Part shown: positions 44,866-53,120 of the stretch, piece after piece
Numbering within the stretch: the first letter of the stretch is position 1
Layout of the letters: every line of letters starts with the position of its first letter
From: Roseateles noduli
GTDB lineage: Bacteria > Pseudomonadota > Gammaproteobacteria > Burkholderiales > Burkholderiaceae_C
Direction: 5' to 3'
NCBI GenBank assembly: GCA_002205125.1
Contig: NIOE01000003.1
Span: 496,001-560,000 of the forward strand
DNA length: 64,000 nt
Position numbers and translations under genes: made by a program
Notes under the pieces: generated by a model
Databases searched by the model: none
Told to the model about the DNA's origin: nothing
The model's input: only the letters and a program-made list of their open reading frames with translations

Positions 44866-45572
44866 CAGACGGCCCTGCCCATGGTCGCCAGCCGTTCGGT
44901 CGCCCGGTCCAGGCAGCCGCGCAGGCTCGAGAGTCCGCGCCGCACCCAGCTCTTCACCGTGCCCAGCGGCTGGCTCATGTGCTCGGCCACCTCGGCGTGC
45001 GACAGCCCCTGGTAGTAGGCCAGCGCCAGGCTGCTGCGCTGCTCGCCGCTGAGCTGCGACATGCAGCGCTCCAGCGCATGGGCGCGGTTCGCGTCGTCCA
45101 GCAGGTCCAGCGGGCTGGGCTGCTCGCTGGGCAGGTGGTCGAGCAGGTCGCGCTCGCCCTCCCCGCCGGGGCCGTCCCCGCCGCCGTCGCGCCCGCCCAG
45201 GGCGCCGAAGTGGCTGATGGTCGACGGCTGCGCGGCCCGGCGCCGCAGGCTGTCGATCGCGCGGTGCCGCGCGATCGTCGTCAGCCAGGTCAGCACCTTG
45301 CCGTGCGCGAGGTCGAAGCTCGGCGCCTGCCGCCAGATGGTGATGTAGACCTCCTGCAGCACTTCCTCCGCGTGGCCGCGGTCGCGATTGATGCGCAGCA
45401 CCATGCCGAACAGCGTCGCGCTGGTGGCCCGGTAGAGCTCGTCGAACGCGCTGCGATCGGACGCCGCCACGCGCGTCATCAGGCTCGCGAGTCGGGCATC
45501 GCGCTCGGCGAGCGAGGACGGCGCGGCTTCGGCCCGCGAGTGAGGACCGGATTCGTCGGAGGGGCTCGTCAT
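44865..45572 (-). CDS. ECF-type RNA polymerase sigma factor (SigK-like)
   Basis: A 235-residue extracytoplasmic-function sigma factor. Region 2 is DRSAFDELYRATSATLFGMVLRINRDRGHAEEVLQEVYITIWRQAPSFD then LTWLTTIARHRAIDSLRRR. A Gly-rich linker (GGRDGGGDGPGGEGE) follows, and region 4 is LSGEQRSSLALAYYQGLSHAEVAEHMSQPLGTVKSWVRRGLSSLRGCL. An ATCC-N16-CGTA promoter ends only 9 nt before this ATG. The message may therefore be nearly leaderless, or translation may start at the internal ATG at 45479. It lies last but one in the operon, 44 bp after the TonB receptor, and is coupled to its anti-sigma. Confidence 0.92.
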   Translation of the reverse strand: MTSPSDESGPHSRAEAAPSSLAERDARLASLMTRVAASDRSAFDELYRATSATLFGMVLRINRDRGHAEEVLQEVYITIWRQAPSFDLAHGKVLTWLTTIARHRAIDSLRRRAAQPSTISHFGALGGRDGGGDGPGGEGERDLLDHLPSEQPSPLDLLDDANRAHALERCMSQLSGEQRSSLALAYYQGLSHAEVAEHMSQPLGTVKSWVRRGLSSLRGCLDRATERLATMGRAV

Positions 45573-45581
45573 GGCTTCTTC

Positions 45582-45605
45582 TACGCGGGCCAGGCACATC
45601 TGGAT
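45582..45605 (-). promoter_or_regulatory. candidate ECF promoter of sigma/anti-sigma genes
   Basis: On the minus strand: TGATCC, with ATCC at 45605-45602, a 16-bp spacer, then CGTA at 45585-45582 followed by GAAG. The same ATCC-N16-CGTA pattern, also with GC-rich spacer ending, lies upstream of the DUF4331 gene. Confidence 0.5.
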
Positions 45606-45616
45606 CAGCCCTCGTT

Positions 45617-47743
45617 CTAGAAACTTCGGCGCAGGGTGACGCGCAGCGTGCGCGGCTCCGCCGGATGGACATGGCGGTCGGCCACGGCCACCGCCTCGCC
45701 GGGAAGCCGCGACTCGTAGAAGTACTCGATGTCGTTGACCCGCTTATCGAACAAGTTGAAGACATCCAGGGTCACTTCGGTCTTCGCGCCGAAACGGCGG
45801 CTCACGCGCAGGTTGGTCGTCAACGAGGAACGGGACCGCACGCTGTCGTCCTCGATCAGCGGCGCGCTGCCGAGGTAGCGCCATTGCAGGCTGGCAGACC
45901 AGGGGCCCAGTTCGCGCACCGTCACGCCGAACGAGGCCACCTGGTCCACCGCATTGGGGATTCGAGCGCCGGCGGGATCGGCATCGGAGAAACGCGCCCG
46001 CGTCCAGGCGAGGTCGGCGTCGATCAGCAGCCACGGCACCGGCACGTAGCGGTTGTTCCATTCGACGCCGTGCCGCTGGCTCGGCCGGTTGGCTTCGGTG
46101 GCGCCGGCGTCGCCGACGTAGACCAGCTCCGAATCGAAGTCCAGCTTCCACCAGGCCAGCGAGCTCTGCAGACCCGGCACGATCTCGCTGCGCACGCCCA
46201 GCTCGTAGCCCTTCGCCTTCACCAGCCCCGGCACCGGGTCCACCGGATCGCCGGTGCGTGGGTCGACGCGCGCCGTGACGCCGCGCGCGTCGTTGCTGTG
46301 GAAGCCGCGACCGGCGTTGAGGAAGAACTCGGTGCGTGACCAGGGTCCCAGGATCAGCGAGAACTTCGGCGACGCCAGCGTCTGCCGCGCGGAGCCCGAA
46401 TTCGTCGTGTTGCTGAGGCTGTCGACGCGGAATCGCGCCTGGTCCGCGCGCACGCCGACGACGGTGCGTGCCCAGGACGTGAGCGCCACGCCCAGGTCGC
46501 CGTAGACGCTCGCGAGCGTCTCCCGCACGCGGTCGTCGCGCGTGGTGCCTGTCGTCGCGCGCGCCTGCGTGTCGAAGAGCCCGACCCGCGCGCGGTCCTG
46601 GCGCAGCTGCACGCCGACCTCGCCGCGGGCCGGCAGTCCGGCCAGCGTCGTCTCCACCGCGTGGCTCGCGCTGAAGCCGTAGACCTTGCGGTCGTCCTTC
46701 TGCGCGAACTGGTCGCCGGTGTCGGGGCGCTCCATCGCGTAGGTGAAGTTCGAGTAGAGCGACAGCCGGTACGCCATCGCGTACGCGGCCACGCGGGTGC
46801 TGCGATCGCCGTCGTCGCGGGACCATTCGCCCGACAGGCTGCTGCGGCGCGTGCGGCCGCCGTCGCTCGGGTCGATGGCATCGAAGCGGCCGAACGGCTG
46901 GCCGTTGAAGCTGCCGGCATCGATGAGACGCTGCGGCACCTGGTCGGTCGAGGTCCAGTCGGCGCGATAGTCCATCAGGCCGACGCGCCAGCGGTCGGTG
47001 CCGGAAGCGCCGGACAGGCTCAGGACGAGATTGCGGCGGTTCAAGTCTTCCGGCAGCCGCCACGGGCCGTCATTGCCCATCGCCTCGACGGCACCCAGCA
47101 ATTGCACGCCCTCCGCGATGCGCGTCGAACCGGCGGCGAGCGCGCGCCGGTAGCGGCCTTCGCCCAGCGTCAGGCTGACGAAGGGCGCGTCGAATTCGCG
47201 CAGGTAGTCGATGTCCGCCGAGCCCGCCGCGGCGAAGTCGCCGTTTCGGGCGAAGTACGGTCCCTTGCGGTAGTCGATGCGATCCACCAGCTCCGGGATC
47301 AGGAAGTTGAGGTCGGCGTAACCCTGCCCGTGCGCGTGACTGGGCATGTTGACCGGCAGACCCATCACCGTGGTGGCGAAGTCGGTGCCGTGGTCGAGGT
47401 TGAAGCCGCGCAGGAAATACTGGTTCGCCTTCCCGTCGCCGCTGTGCTGCGTGACGATCAGGCCGGGCACGAATTCCAGCACCTCGCCGGGCCGCAGCAC
47501 GGGACGGCTCTTGAGGAGACCGGCCCGTATCGTTCCCTGCGACGCCGCGTCACTGCTGCCGATGCCGTTGTCGTAGTGCCGGCCTTCGATTTCGACCCGC
47601 TGCAGCGCGACCGTCTGCGAGATCGCGGTCGAGGACGTGGAACTGCCCGCCGCGTCCACCGCCGGTTCAGCGGCGCGAGCCGCGCTGAGCAGGCTCATCG
47701 TCAGCGTCACCGTCGCCATGGTCATCACCAGATCGGCTGTCAT
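45617..47743 (-). CDS. TonB-dependent receptor of the ECF-linked operon
   Basis: A 708-residue outer-membrane receptor. The signal peptide ends near SAARAAEP. The plug domain has LQRVEIEGRHYDN, LLKSRPVLRPGEVLEFVPGLIVTQHSGDGKANQYFLRGFNLDHGTDFATTVMGLPVNMPSHAHGQGYADLNFLIPELVDRIDYRKGPYFARNGDFAAAGSADI. The barrel ends TLRVTLRRSF. The ligand is unknown. It lacks an N-terminal signalling extension, so it does not act like FecA on the sigma pair directly. Its ATG overlaps the HupE-like stop (ATGA). Confidence 0.92.
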   Translation of the reverse strand: MTADLVMTMATVTLTMSLLSAARAAEPAVDAAGSSTSSTAISQTVALQRVEIEGRHYDNGIGSSDAASQGTIRAGLLKSRPVLRPGEVLEFVPGLIVTQHSGDGKANQYFLRGFNLDHGTDFATTVMGLPVNMPSHAHGQGYADLNFLIPELVDRIDYRKGPYFARNGDFAAAGSADIDYLREFDAPFVSLTLGEGRYRRALAAGSTRIAEGVQLLGAVEAMGNDGPWRLPEDLNRRNLVLSLSGASGTDRWRVGLMDYRADWTSTDQVPQRLIDAGSFNGQPFGRFDAIDPSDGGRTRRSSLSGEWSRDDGDRSTRVAAYAMAYRLSLYSNFTYAMERPDTGDQFAQKDDRKVYGFSASHAVETTLAGLPARGEVGVQLRQDRARVGLFDTQARATTGTTRDDRVRETLASVYGDLGVALTSWARTVVGVRADQARFRVDSLSNTTNSGSARQTLASPKFSLILGPWSRTEFFLNAGRGFHSNDARGVTARVDPRTGDPVDPVPGLVKAKGYELGVRSEIVPGLQSSLAWWKLDFDSELVYVGDAGATEANRPSQRHGVEWNNRYVPVPWLLIDADLAWTRARFSDADPAGARIPNAVDQVASFGVTVRELGPWSASLQWRYLGSAPLIEDDSVRSRSSLTTNLRVSRRFGAKTEVTLDVFNLFDKRVNDIEYFYESRLPGEAVAVADRHVHPAEPRTLRVTLRRSF

Positions 47744-48906
47744 CCGCCTACTCCCAGTATCTGCACATCGAGGAGCCGCTCGACCAGCCAGACGATCGCG
47801 ATCGACGCGACGATCGCGGATCCCGCGCCCAGCACCCATCGCGGATAACCGCGCCAGCGCCGCGCCGCCCAGGCGAGCGGCACCAGCACGGCGACGATCG
47901 CGAGCTGCCCCGCTTCCACCCCGAGGTTGAACAGGACCAGCGGGGCCGCCAGCTCGGACCGCGCGAGGCCGAGGTCCTTCAGCGCGTTCGCGAAGCCGAA
48001 GCCGTGCACCAGGCCGAACAGGAAGGTCAGCCGCCAGCGCGTCTCGACCAACACCGGCCGCAGGTTGTTCAGCGCGGCGAGCAGCACGCTCAGCGCGATC
48101 AGGCTTTCGACCCAGCGGGACGGCGGGTTGAGGACCTCGAAGACCGCCAGCGCCAGGGTGATCGAATGCGCCACGGTGAAGGCCGTGACGACTCCGAACA
48201 CGCTCCACAGCGCCGGGCGCCACGCCGGGGCGGGCCGCCACTGGCCGGCTTCGCGACTGAGCACCGCCGGCAGCAGCAGGACGACGAGGAACAGCACATG
48301 GTCGATGCCGATCCAGATGTGATGAACGCCGTCGCGAAAGATGCTCGCCAGACCGTGACCATGACCGTCTGTCGAGGCGAGCGGGACTGCCATGCCCACC
48401 GTCCCCGGGGCGATCACCGCGGTCTTCGCCGCGGCGCCCTGCCGCCAGACGAGCACGCCGCGATGCGTCGGATCGGTCGTCGCGAACAGTCCATAGGACA
48501 GCGTGCCGTTCGCCGGCGCCTGGGCGCAGGTCCACGTCTGCGCGAGCACCGCGTAGCGGCCGTCGCTGTGCTGCTCCAGCTGCAACGGGGCGAAGGAACC
48601 GGCACGGCAGACGGCGCCCTGGACGTCGCGGACCTCCAGATGCACATCGCGGTCGAGCAGCTTCTCGATGTCCGAGGCACGCGACCGGACCTCGCCCCAA
48701 CGCAGCAGGCCGTCGTCATCGGCATCGAGGACCAGGTCGCGGTCCAGGTCGCGCAGGGCGATGTCGACGCGCAGCGTCACGACCCGGCCGTCCGCACGCA
48801 GTTGCAGATAGGCGTCGCTGGCCTTGTGGGCTTCGGCGATGGAGACGCCCATGACGCCCGCCAGCGCGAGGCAGGCCGCGAGGACACGTCGGAACCACGC
48901 GTTCAT
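47740..48906 (-). CDS. HupE/UreJ family membrane protein
   Basis: 388 residues. After a signal peptide (ends IAEAHK) comes a periplasmic domain of about 160 residues with an EF-hand-like acidic loop LDADDDGLLRWGEV. The HupE/UreJ_2-type membrane part has seven or so segments and the motif DGVHHIWIGIDHVLFLVVLLLPAVL, then VTAFTVAHSITLALAV, VESLIALSVLLAALNN and FLFGLVHGFGFANAL. The conserved His residues in the membrane recall HupE nickel permeases, but metal transport by this branch is unproven. It is coupled on both sides by ATGA overlaps. Confidence 0.85.
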   Translation of the reverse strand: MNAWFRRVLAACLALAGVMGVSIAEAHKASDAYLQLRADGRVVTLRVDIALRDLDRDLVLDADDDGLLRWGEVRSRASDIEKLLDRDVHLEVRDVQGAVCRAGSFAPLQLEQHSDGRYAVLAQTWTCAQAPANGTLSYGLFATTDPTHRGVLVWRQGAAAKTAVIAPGTVGMAVPLASTDGHGHGLASIFRDGVHHIWIGIDHVLFLVVLLLPAVLSREAGQWRPAPAWRPALWSVFGVVTAFTVAHSITLALAVFEVLNPPSRWVESLIALSVLLAALNNLRPVLVETRWRLTFLFGLVHGFGFANALKDLGLARSELAAPLVLFNLGVEAGQLAIVAVLVPLAWAARRWRGYPRWVLGAGSAIVASIAIVWLVERLLDVQILGVGG

Positions 48907-50078
48907 CCGACCTCCTTCAGGCGCTGGTCCTGCATCGATCGCTCGCGGACGAAGGTCCGGACGGGGTCGGCCGCTTCGGGCTGCTTCGCGGCGCGCGCGG
49001 CACGCATGAGCAGCACCGCATCCGCCGGCTCGCGCTGCTGAGCCCAGTTCATCAAGGCTTCCTTCAACGCCGTCGCCGCGTCGCCTCGTACGTCCAGCGC
49101 GAAGCGGGCACGCTCCCGTGCGTGGCTGGTATCGCCGCGCAGCGCGGCGGCGTCGAAGCGCTGCTGCATCTCCTTCGCTGCACGCTCAGCGCCGGCATCG
49201 CCCGATCGCTTCCACGCGATGGCCAGGCGCAGCAGCAGCGCGTCGGGGATCTGGTCCAAGCCCTCCGGCTGACCGGCACGCACGACGGCGGCCGCGTCCC
49301 TCGGGCGGCCGGCGTCCAGCAGCCAGTCGGCATACGCTGCGCGGGCGTAGAGCTCGTCGTCCAGCTGGAGGGCTTGCGCATAGAGCGAGCCCGCTGTCGC
49401 AAGCCCCTGGCGCTCGGCGAGTTCGGCGCGCAGCAGCGCGATCCACGCATGCGGCGCACCCGCCGCGCGGTCGAGCGCCGCGAGACGCTGCGTCGCCGCG
49501 TTGTCCTTGCCCTGAAGGCTGTCGAGTTCCGCCAGACACGCGTGCCCATGCGGCAGCGACAGCGGCGGCGCCGCCAGCCGCTGGCATCCGGCCCGCGCTT
49601 CATCCCATCGACCACGCACCTGCAGGATGCCGGCACGCGTGAGTTCCGCCTGCGCCTGCAACGAGGCCGGCAGTCCGCGCTCGCGCAGCAGCCGGTCGAG
49701 TTCCTCCAGCGCCGGGTCGAAGTCGTGCCGCGCCTGCAGCACCGTCGCCTTCAGCAGGCGCGCGGCAGGCGGTGCGGCGGGATCGTTCCACCACGGTTGC
49801 AGCCACGCCTGGGCTGTCCCGAGATCGCGTGGATCGCCGTAGCGCCGGCTGCGTTCGACGGCCTCGCGCGCGGCCCGCAGCGCCAGTCCGAGATCGCGCG
49901 GCTGCTGCGCCAGCACGCGCTGCTCGGCGCGCTGGCGCGCGCGTTCGCCCGCCGAGCCGGCGCGCAACGGCAACCGCTCCACGACCTCGTCGTCCTGACG
50001 AGGCGTGAAGGGTTCCGCCGACGCGACGGCGGCGACCAGGGCGAGGCACGCGAGCGCGAGGGCTCGCGCGGCCTTCAA
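48903..50078 (-). CDS. exported TPR-like protein (TTG start)
   Basis: 391 residues. The signal peptide is MKAARALALACLALVAAVASAEP. The helical repeats are rich in Ala, Leu and Arg and include ARLLKATVLQARHDFDPALEELDRLL, QAELTRAGILQVRGRWDEARAGCQRLA, GSLYAQALQLDDELYARAAYADWLLDAGRPRDAAAVVRAG, consistent with tetratricopeptide units. The only start that gives the signal peptide is a TTG, which overlaps the preceding stop as TTGA, so expression depends on coupling. A periplasmic scaffold role in the operon is inferred. Confidence 0.8.
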   Translation of the reverse strand: MKAARALALACLALVAAVASAEPFTPRQDDEVVERLPLRAGSAGERARQRAEQRVLAQQPRDLGLALRAAREAVERSRRYGDPRDLGTAQAWLQPWWNDPAAPPAARLLKATVLQARHDFDPALEELDRLLRERGLPASLQAQAELTRAGILQVRGRWDEARAGCQRLAAPPLSLPHGHACLAELDSLQGKDNAATQRLAALDRAAGAPHAWIALLRAELAERQGLATAGSLYAQALQLDDELYARAAYADWLLDAGRPRDAAAVVRAGQPEGLDQIPDALLLRLAIAWKRSGDAGAERAAKEMQQRFDAAALRGDTSHARERARFALDVRGDAATALKEALMNWAQQREPADAVLLMRAARAAKQPEAADPVRTFVRERSMQDQRLKEVG

Positions 50079-50422
50079 GTGACGGACGCCGGTTCGTCGG
50101 TCTCGCTGGCGGGCGGCGTCGTCACGTTGTCGGCCGTCAGCGGCTCCGCGGTCTCGCTGCTCGACTGCGAGGTCGTCAGCGTGAACTGCGTGTAGGCCGT
50201 GGACGAGCCGAGCGCGCTGTCGGGCACCGACGCCGGCGTCACCGGGTCGCCCGGAATGCCGCTGTCGCCGTCCCCGTCGCCGCCGAAGCAGCCAGCCACC
50301 ATCACGGCGGCAGCCACGGCGGTCAACGCGAGCGCCGGACGGCGCCAGCGTGCCGCGGGGGGCCATCCGTCAGGATCGGAGGGGCCTGAAGGGCCCGAGG
50401 GCCTCGAAGAGGATTCGCTCAT
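50075..50422 (-). CDS. small lipoprotein of the DUF4331 operon
   Basis: 115 residues. A Ser/Pro-rich n-region, hydrophobic core and lipobox MVAGC give lipidated Cys45. The mature part is acidic and Ser/Thr-rich (FGGDGDGDSGIPGDP, then TSQSSSETAEPLTADNVTTPPASETDEP) and looks disordered. GAGGAG lies 6 nt before this ATG. The ATG at 50440, overlapping the DUF4331 stop, is an alternative. No family is recognised. Confidence 0.7.
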   Translation of the reverse strand: MSESSSRPSGPSGPSDPDGWPPAARWRRPALALTAVAAAVMVAGCFGGDGDGDSGIPGDPVTPASVPDSALGSSTAYTQFTLTTSQSSSETAEPLTADNVTTPPASETDEPASVT

Positions 50423-50436
50423 GAGGGGCTCCTCGT

Positions 50437-51978
50437 TCATTGCGTACCGCCCATGGGCGTGTACAGGTAGGGGAAACCGGGCAGCAGCGGCACGACGGCC
50501 TGGTCGACGGCGTCATGCAGCTTGAAGGCCGTGGCGCCCAGCGGCACCGCGGACGGCTTGCAGGCCGCGCCGAAGCCCAGCGCGTCGGTGTCGCCGTTGG
50601 CCACGCACAGGCCGCCCATCACCGCCACCAGCGAGATGTCGACGATGTCGTCCTTCGGGCGGCGGCCGTTCGGATACCCCGCGTTGTCGTTGCCCTTGGC
50701 CAGGAGGTTGCCGACGATGCCCAGGCGGTTCTGCTGCGCGAAGGGCACGGCCGCGATGGACGTGTTCAGGCGCAGCTCTTCCGACGCGACCGGATTGGCG
50801 GGCTGGTTCACGCCCTTGATGCCGGTGAGGAAGGTGGTGACCAGGTCGTTGCGCGGCAGGTTGGTCGGCGCGGAGCCCGGCAGGTTGAGCACCGTGGCGA
50901 GCAGCGCCGGCAGGGTCGGGTTGGTCACATAGGCGGCGAACTGCGCGTCGTCCTTGGGCTTGGAGGCGTTGAAGCGGTCCTTGTCGGGCAGGCCGATGAC
51001 GACCTCGTTGACCAGCGGCATGCCCAGGCGCGAGACCTGGACCCAGGCGCCGCCGGCCTTGTCGGCGGTCTGATGGCCGGCCTTGGGCGCCGGATCGAGG
51101 ATGCGGGCCTGACGCATGCTGGCGGTGGTCCAGCCGCCGATCACCGGTTCCGCGCCGGCGACCAGGCAGCTCTTGTGGACCTCGAGCGCGAGGGTGGTGA
51201 CGTTCTTGCCGTCGAGCGTGTTGGGCGCGGCGTTGATCTGGGCCGGGTCGGTGATCAGCCCGACGGGCGCGTTCACCAGGTCGAAGATCGTGCCGAGATT
51301 GACTGCGAACGGGTCCTTGCGCTGGCCGACGAAGACCTTGCCAGGCTGGTTGCAACCGGGAATCGTGACCGGGTAGATGTGCTTGGCCGCGTAGGCCGCG
51401 TAATCGGCGATCGTTTTCTTCCCGATGTTGTCGACGGGCTTGTCGAACGTCGTGCCGCCGCCGCTGGCGTTGGTGATCGCGGTGCGGGTGCCGGAGCGCC
51501 GGTCGCCGCGCACGATGTCGAGGGTGTAGCTCTCATTGACGTTGAGCGCGGCGGCCTTCACGTCGGAGACGGTGCCGGACTGGATGAGCGGGATCGCCAC
51601 GTTCTTGTCGCCGATGGCCAGCGTGGTGGCCTTGAGCGTGTTCTTGAAGCGGAACTGGAAGGTGATGTCTTCCTTGGCGTCGCCGTTGTTGTCGACGTGG
51701 ATCTCGTAGAGCGCGTTCGGATCCATCGCGTAGTAGTTGGGGCCTGCGAAGGGATCCTGCAGCGGCACGTAGTTGGCGATGAGCGTCACGTAGTCGGCGC
51801 GGCCGGTCTCGTAGCTCATGAACATGTAGAAGTCGGTCGCGTCCGCCTTAGGGACGGTGGTGATGAAGGGCGCCTCGCGGTGACTGGACGCGAAGGCCAG
51901 GCCTGCGCAGAGTGCGCTCGCGGCGAACAGCCCGATGCGCAGGGTCGTCGCCGAGGGGGCGAACGGGATGGGGGTCAT
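50437..51978 (-). CDS. DUF4331 family exported protein
   Basis: 513 residues with a signal peptide ending near AGLAFAS. The mature start SSHREAPFITTVPKADATDFYMFMSYETGRADYVTLIANYVPLQDPFAGPNYYAMDPNALYEIHVDNNGDAKEDITFQFRF is diagnostic for DUF4331. Later blocks include VSRLGMPLVNEVVIGLPDKDRFNASKPKDD and GRRPKDDIVDISLVAVMG. Function is unknown; the beta-rich fold is extracytoplasmic. GAGGAG precedes the ATG by 7 nt. It is the first and probably most highly expressed gene of the seven-gene operon, behind an ECF-type promoter. Confidence 0.93.
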   Translation of the reverse strand: MTPIPFAPSATTLRIGLFAASALCAGLAFASSHREAPFITTVPKADATDFYMFMSYETGRADYVTLIANYVPLQDPFAGPNYYAMDPNALYEIHVDNNGDAKEDITFQFRFKNTLKATTLAIGDKNVAIPLIQSGTVSDVKAAALNVNESYTLDIVRGDRRSGTRTAITNASGGGTTFDKPVDNIGKKTIADYAAYAAKHIYPVTIPGCNQPGKVFVGQRKDPFAVNLGTIFDLVNAPVGLITDPAQINAAPNTLDGKNVTTLALEVHKSCLVAGAEPVIGGWTTASMRQARILDPAPKAGHQTADKAGGAWVQVSRLGMPLVNEVVIGLPDKDRFNASKPKDDAQFAAYVTNPTLPALLATVLNLPGSAPTNLPRNDLVTTFLTGIKGVNQPANPVASEELRLNTSIAAVPFAQQNRLGIVGNLLAKGNDNAGYPNGRRPKDDIVDISLVAVMGGLCVANGDTDALGFGAACKPSAVPLGATAFKLHDAVDQAVVPLLPGFPYLYTPMGGTQ

Positions 51979-52046
51979 GGAGTGCTCCTCGTTGTGGAGG
52001 GAACGATGTGGTGGAGGCGGGCGCGGTGGTGCCGCCCGAGTCCCTT

Positions 52047-52070
52047 TACGCGGCCGGGGCCGCATTGGAT
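52047..52070 (-). promoter_or_regulatory. candidate ECF promoter of the DUF4331 operon
   Basis: On the minus strand: GCATCC, with ATCC at 52070-52067, a 16-bp spacer, CGTA at 52050-52047 followed by AAGG. The start point would be near 52040, giving a leader of about 60 nt. It matches the element before the sigma gene in both boxes and spacing. Confidence 0.5.
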
Positions 52071-52146
52071 GCGCGGTGCCGGTCCGTGTCGCGGGTTGGA
52101 GGTCCACCGCTGGAACGGCAAGGGCAAGGGGGCGCCCCGTGTGCCC

Positions 52147-52160
52147 GCTGACGCGTCAGC
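52147..52160. promoter_or_regulatory. 14-bp palindrome
   Basis: GCTGACGCGTCAGC is perfectly symmetric, upstream of the DUF4331 operon promoter. The binding protein is unknown. Confidence 0.35.
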
Positions 52161-52254
52161 GTTGGAAGGGACAGGCGGGACGGGATTCCGATGAATCCGA
52201 ATCGGCCGACGATGCGTACGCGCGGCGCGTGCGCCGGCGCAGGTGCGCCTGTCG

Positions 52255-52998
52255 CTAGCGCTTGCGCGCTTTCGTTCCCGCTGCCGCCTTGATCCCGCCC
52301 AGGATCAGATCGATCCCCGCGAGGAAGTCGCCGCGGTCGTCGTGGCCCTGCAGCTGGTCCGCGACCGATCGCGTGAACGGGTAATCGCGCTCGTCGAGCG
52401 CCGTCCATGCCTGGGCCACCTCGCCGAGGAAGTCCTCCCGATCGAGCTCGCGCGTCTGCGCGGAGAGCCGGTTCGCCGCATTCTGTCCGCCGACACCGAG
52501 GATGTAGTGCAGCAACGCCGAGGTCGCGGACCACTCCCCCGCCGCTGGCGCGCCGAGCGCCCTCACCTGCTGCCCGATGCATTCGAACAGGCGCACCGTC
52601 GGCAGCGCGCCGGCCGACTGGAACAGCGCCGAGCCGATCCACGGGTGCTCGTCCATCGCGTCGAACATGCCGAGCGCGAGCGCACGGATCGTGTCTTCCG
52701 GCGACTGCGCGCCGGCCTGCGCGTCGGCGTTCGCGTTCACCTGCGCGGCCGTCACCTCGGCCGTCACCGCGGCCATCACGCCCGCGATCACCGCGTCGCA
52801 CGCCGCGACGAGCAGATCGCCCTTGTTGGCAACGTGCCAATAGATCGCGCCGGGCCCCGTCGCGAGCCGCTCCGACAGCGCGCGGAAGGTCAGTCCGCCC
52901 TCCCCGGCGCTGTCCAGCAGCTCGATCGACGCGTCGACGATGCGATCCCGCGAGAGCGAATCCTCCCGCCGTTGAGGCGAACGTGTCTTCTTGACCAT
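52255..52998 (-). CDS. TetR family repressor of the adjacent flavin monooxygenase
   Basis: A 247-residue regulator. The N-terminal helix-turn-helix is SRDRIVDASIELLDSAGEGGLTFRALSERLATGPGAIYWHVANKGDLLVAACDAV, close to the TetR_C-containing group. A ligand-binding domain of about 170 residues contains HPWIGSALFQSAGALPTVRLFECIGQQVRALG. It diverges from the FAD monooxygenase gene, with two operator-like repeats in the 122-bp gap, the classic TetR layout. The ligand is probably a substrate of the monooxygenase (inference). Confidence 0.9.
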   Translation of the reverse strand: MVKKTRSPQRREDSLSRDRIVDASIELLDSAGEGGLTFRALSERLATGPGAIYWHVANKGDLLVAACDAVIAGVMAAVTAEVTAAQVNANADAQAGAQSPEDTIRALALGMFDAMDEHPWIGSALFQSAGALPTVRLFECIGQQVRALGAPAAGEWSATSALLHYILGVGGQNAANRLSAQTRELDREDFLGEVAQAWTALDERDYPFTRSVADQLQGHDDRGDFLAGIDLILGGIKAAAGTKARKR

Positions 52999-53017
52999 GC
53001 CCGGATCTTGACACATC

Positions 53018-53053
53018 TGGAACGCCGCTCCATCATCATGGAACGTCATTCCA
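53018..53053. promoter_or_regulatory. paired TetR-type operators
   Basis: TGGAACGCCGCTCCA (53018-53032) and TGGAACGTCATTCCA (53039-53053) are two copies of TGGAACGnCnnTCCA, each partly palindromic, 21 bp apart (two helical turns). They lie between the TetR-type gene and the monooxygenase gene. Confidence 0.65.
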
Positions 53054-53120
53054 CAAACCACGCTGCACATCGACCCTGCCTCCTCTTCGGGCGATGTCAC
53101 TTCATCCTGAAGGATTCCAG

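Larger units (their letters stand above)
51979..52254. other. 276-bp gap upstream of the DUF4331 operon
   Basis: Between the TetR-family stop and the DUF4331 start, both on the minus strand. It holds the ECF-type promoter (52047-52070), a perfect 14-bp palindrome GCTGACGCGTCAGC (52147-52160) about 75 bp further upstream, and GC-rich sequence with no convincing ORF. Confidence 0.6.

Noticed and set aside
45617-47743. FecA-like signalling receptor controlling the sigma/anti-sigma pair
   Set aside because: There is no N-terminal secretin/TonB short signalling domain between the signal peptide and the plug, and the anti-sigma factor is RskA-like, not FecR-like.
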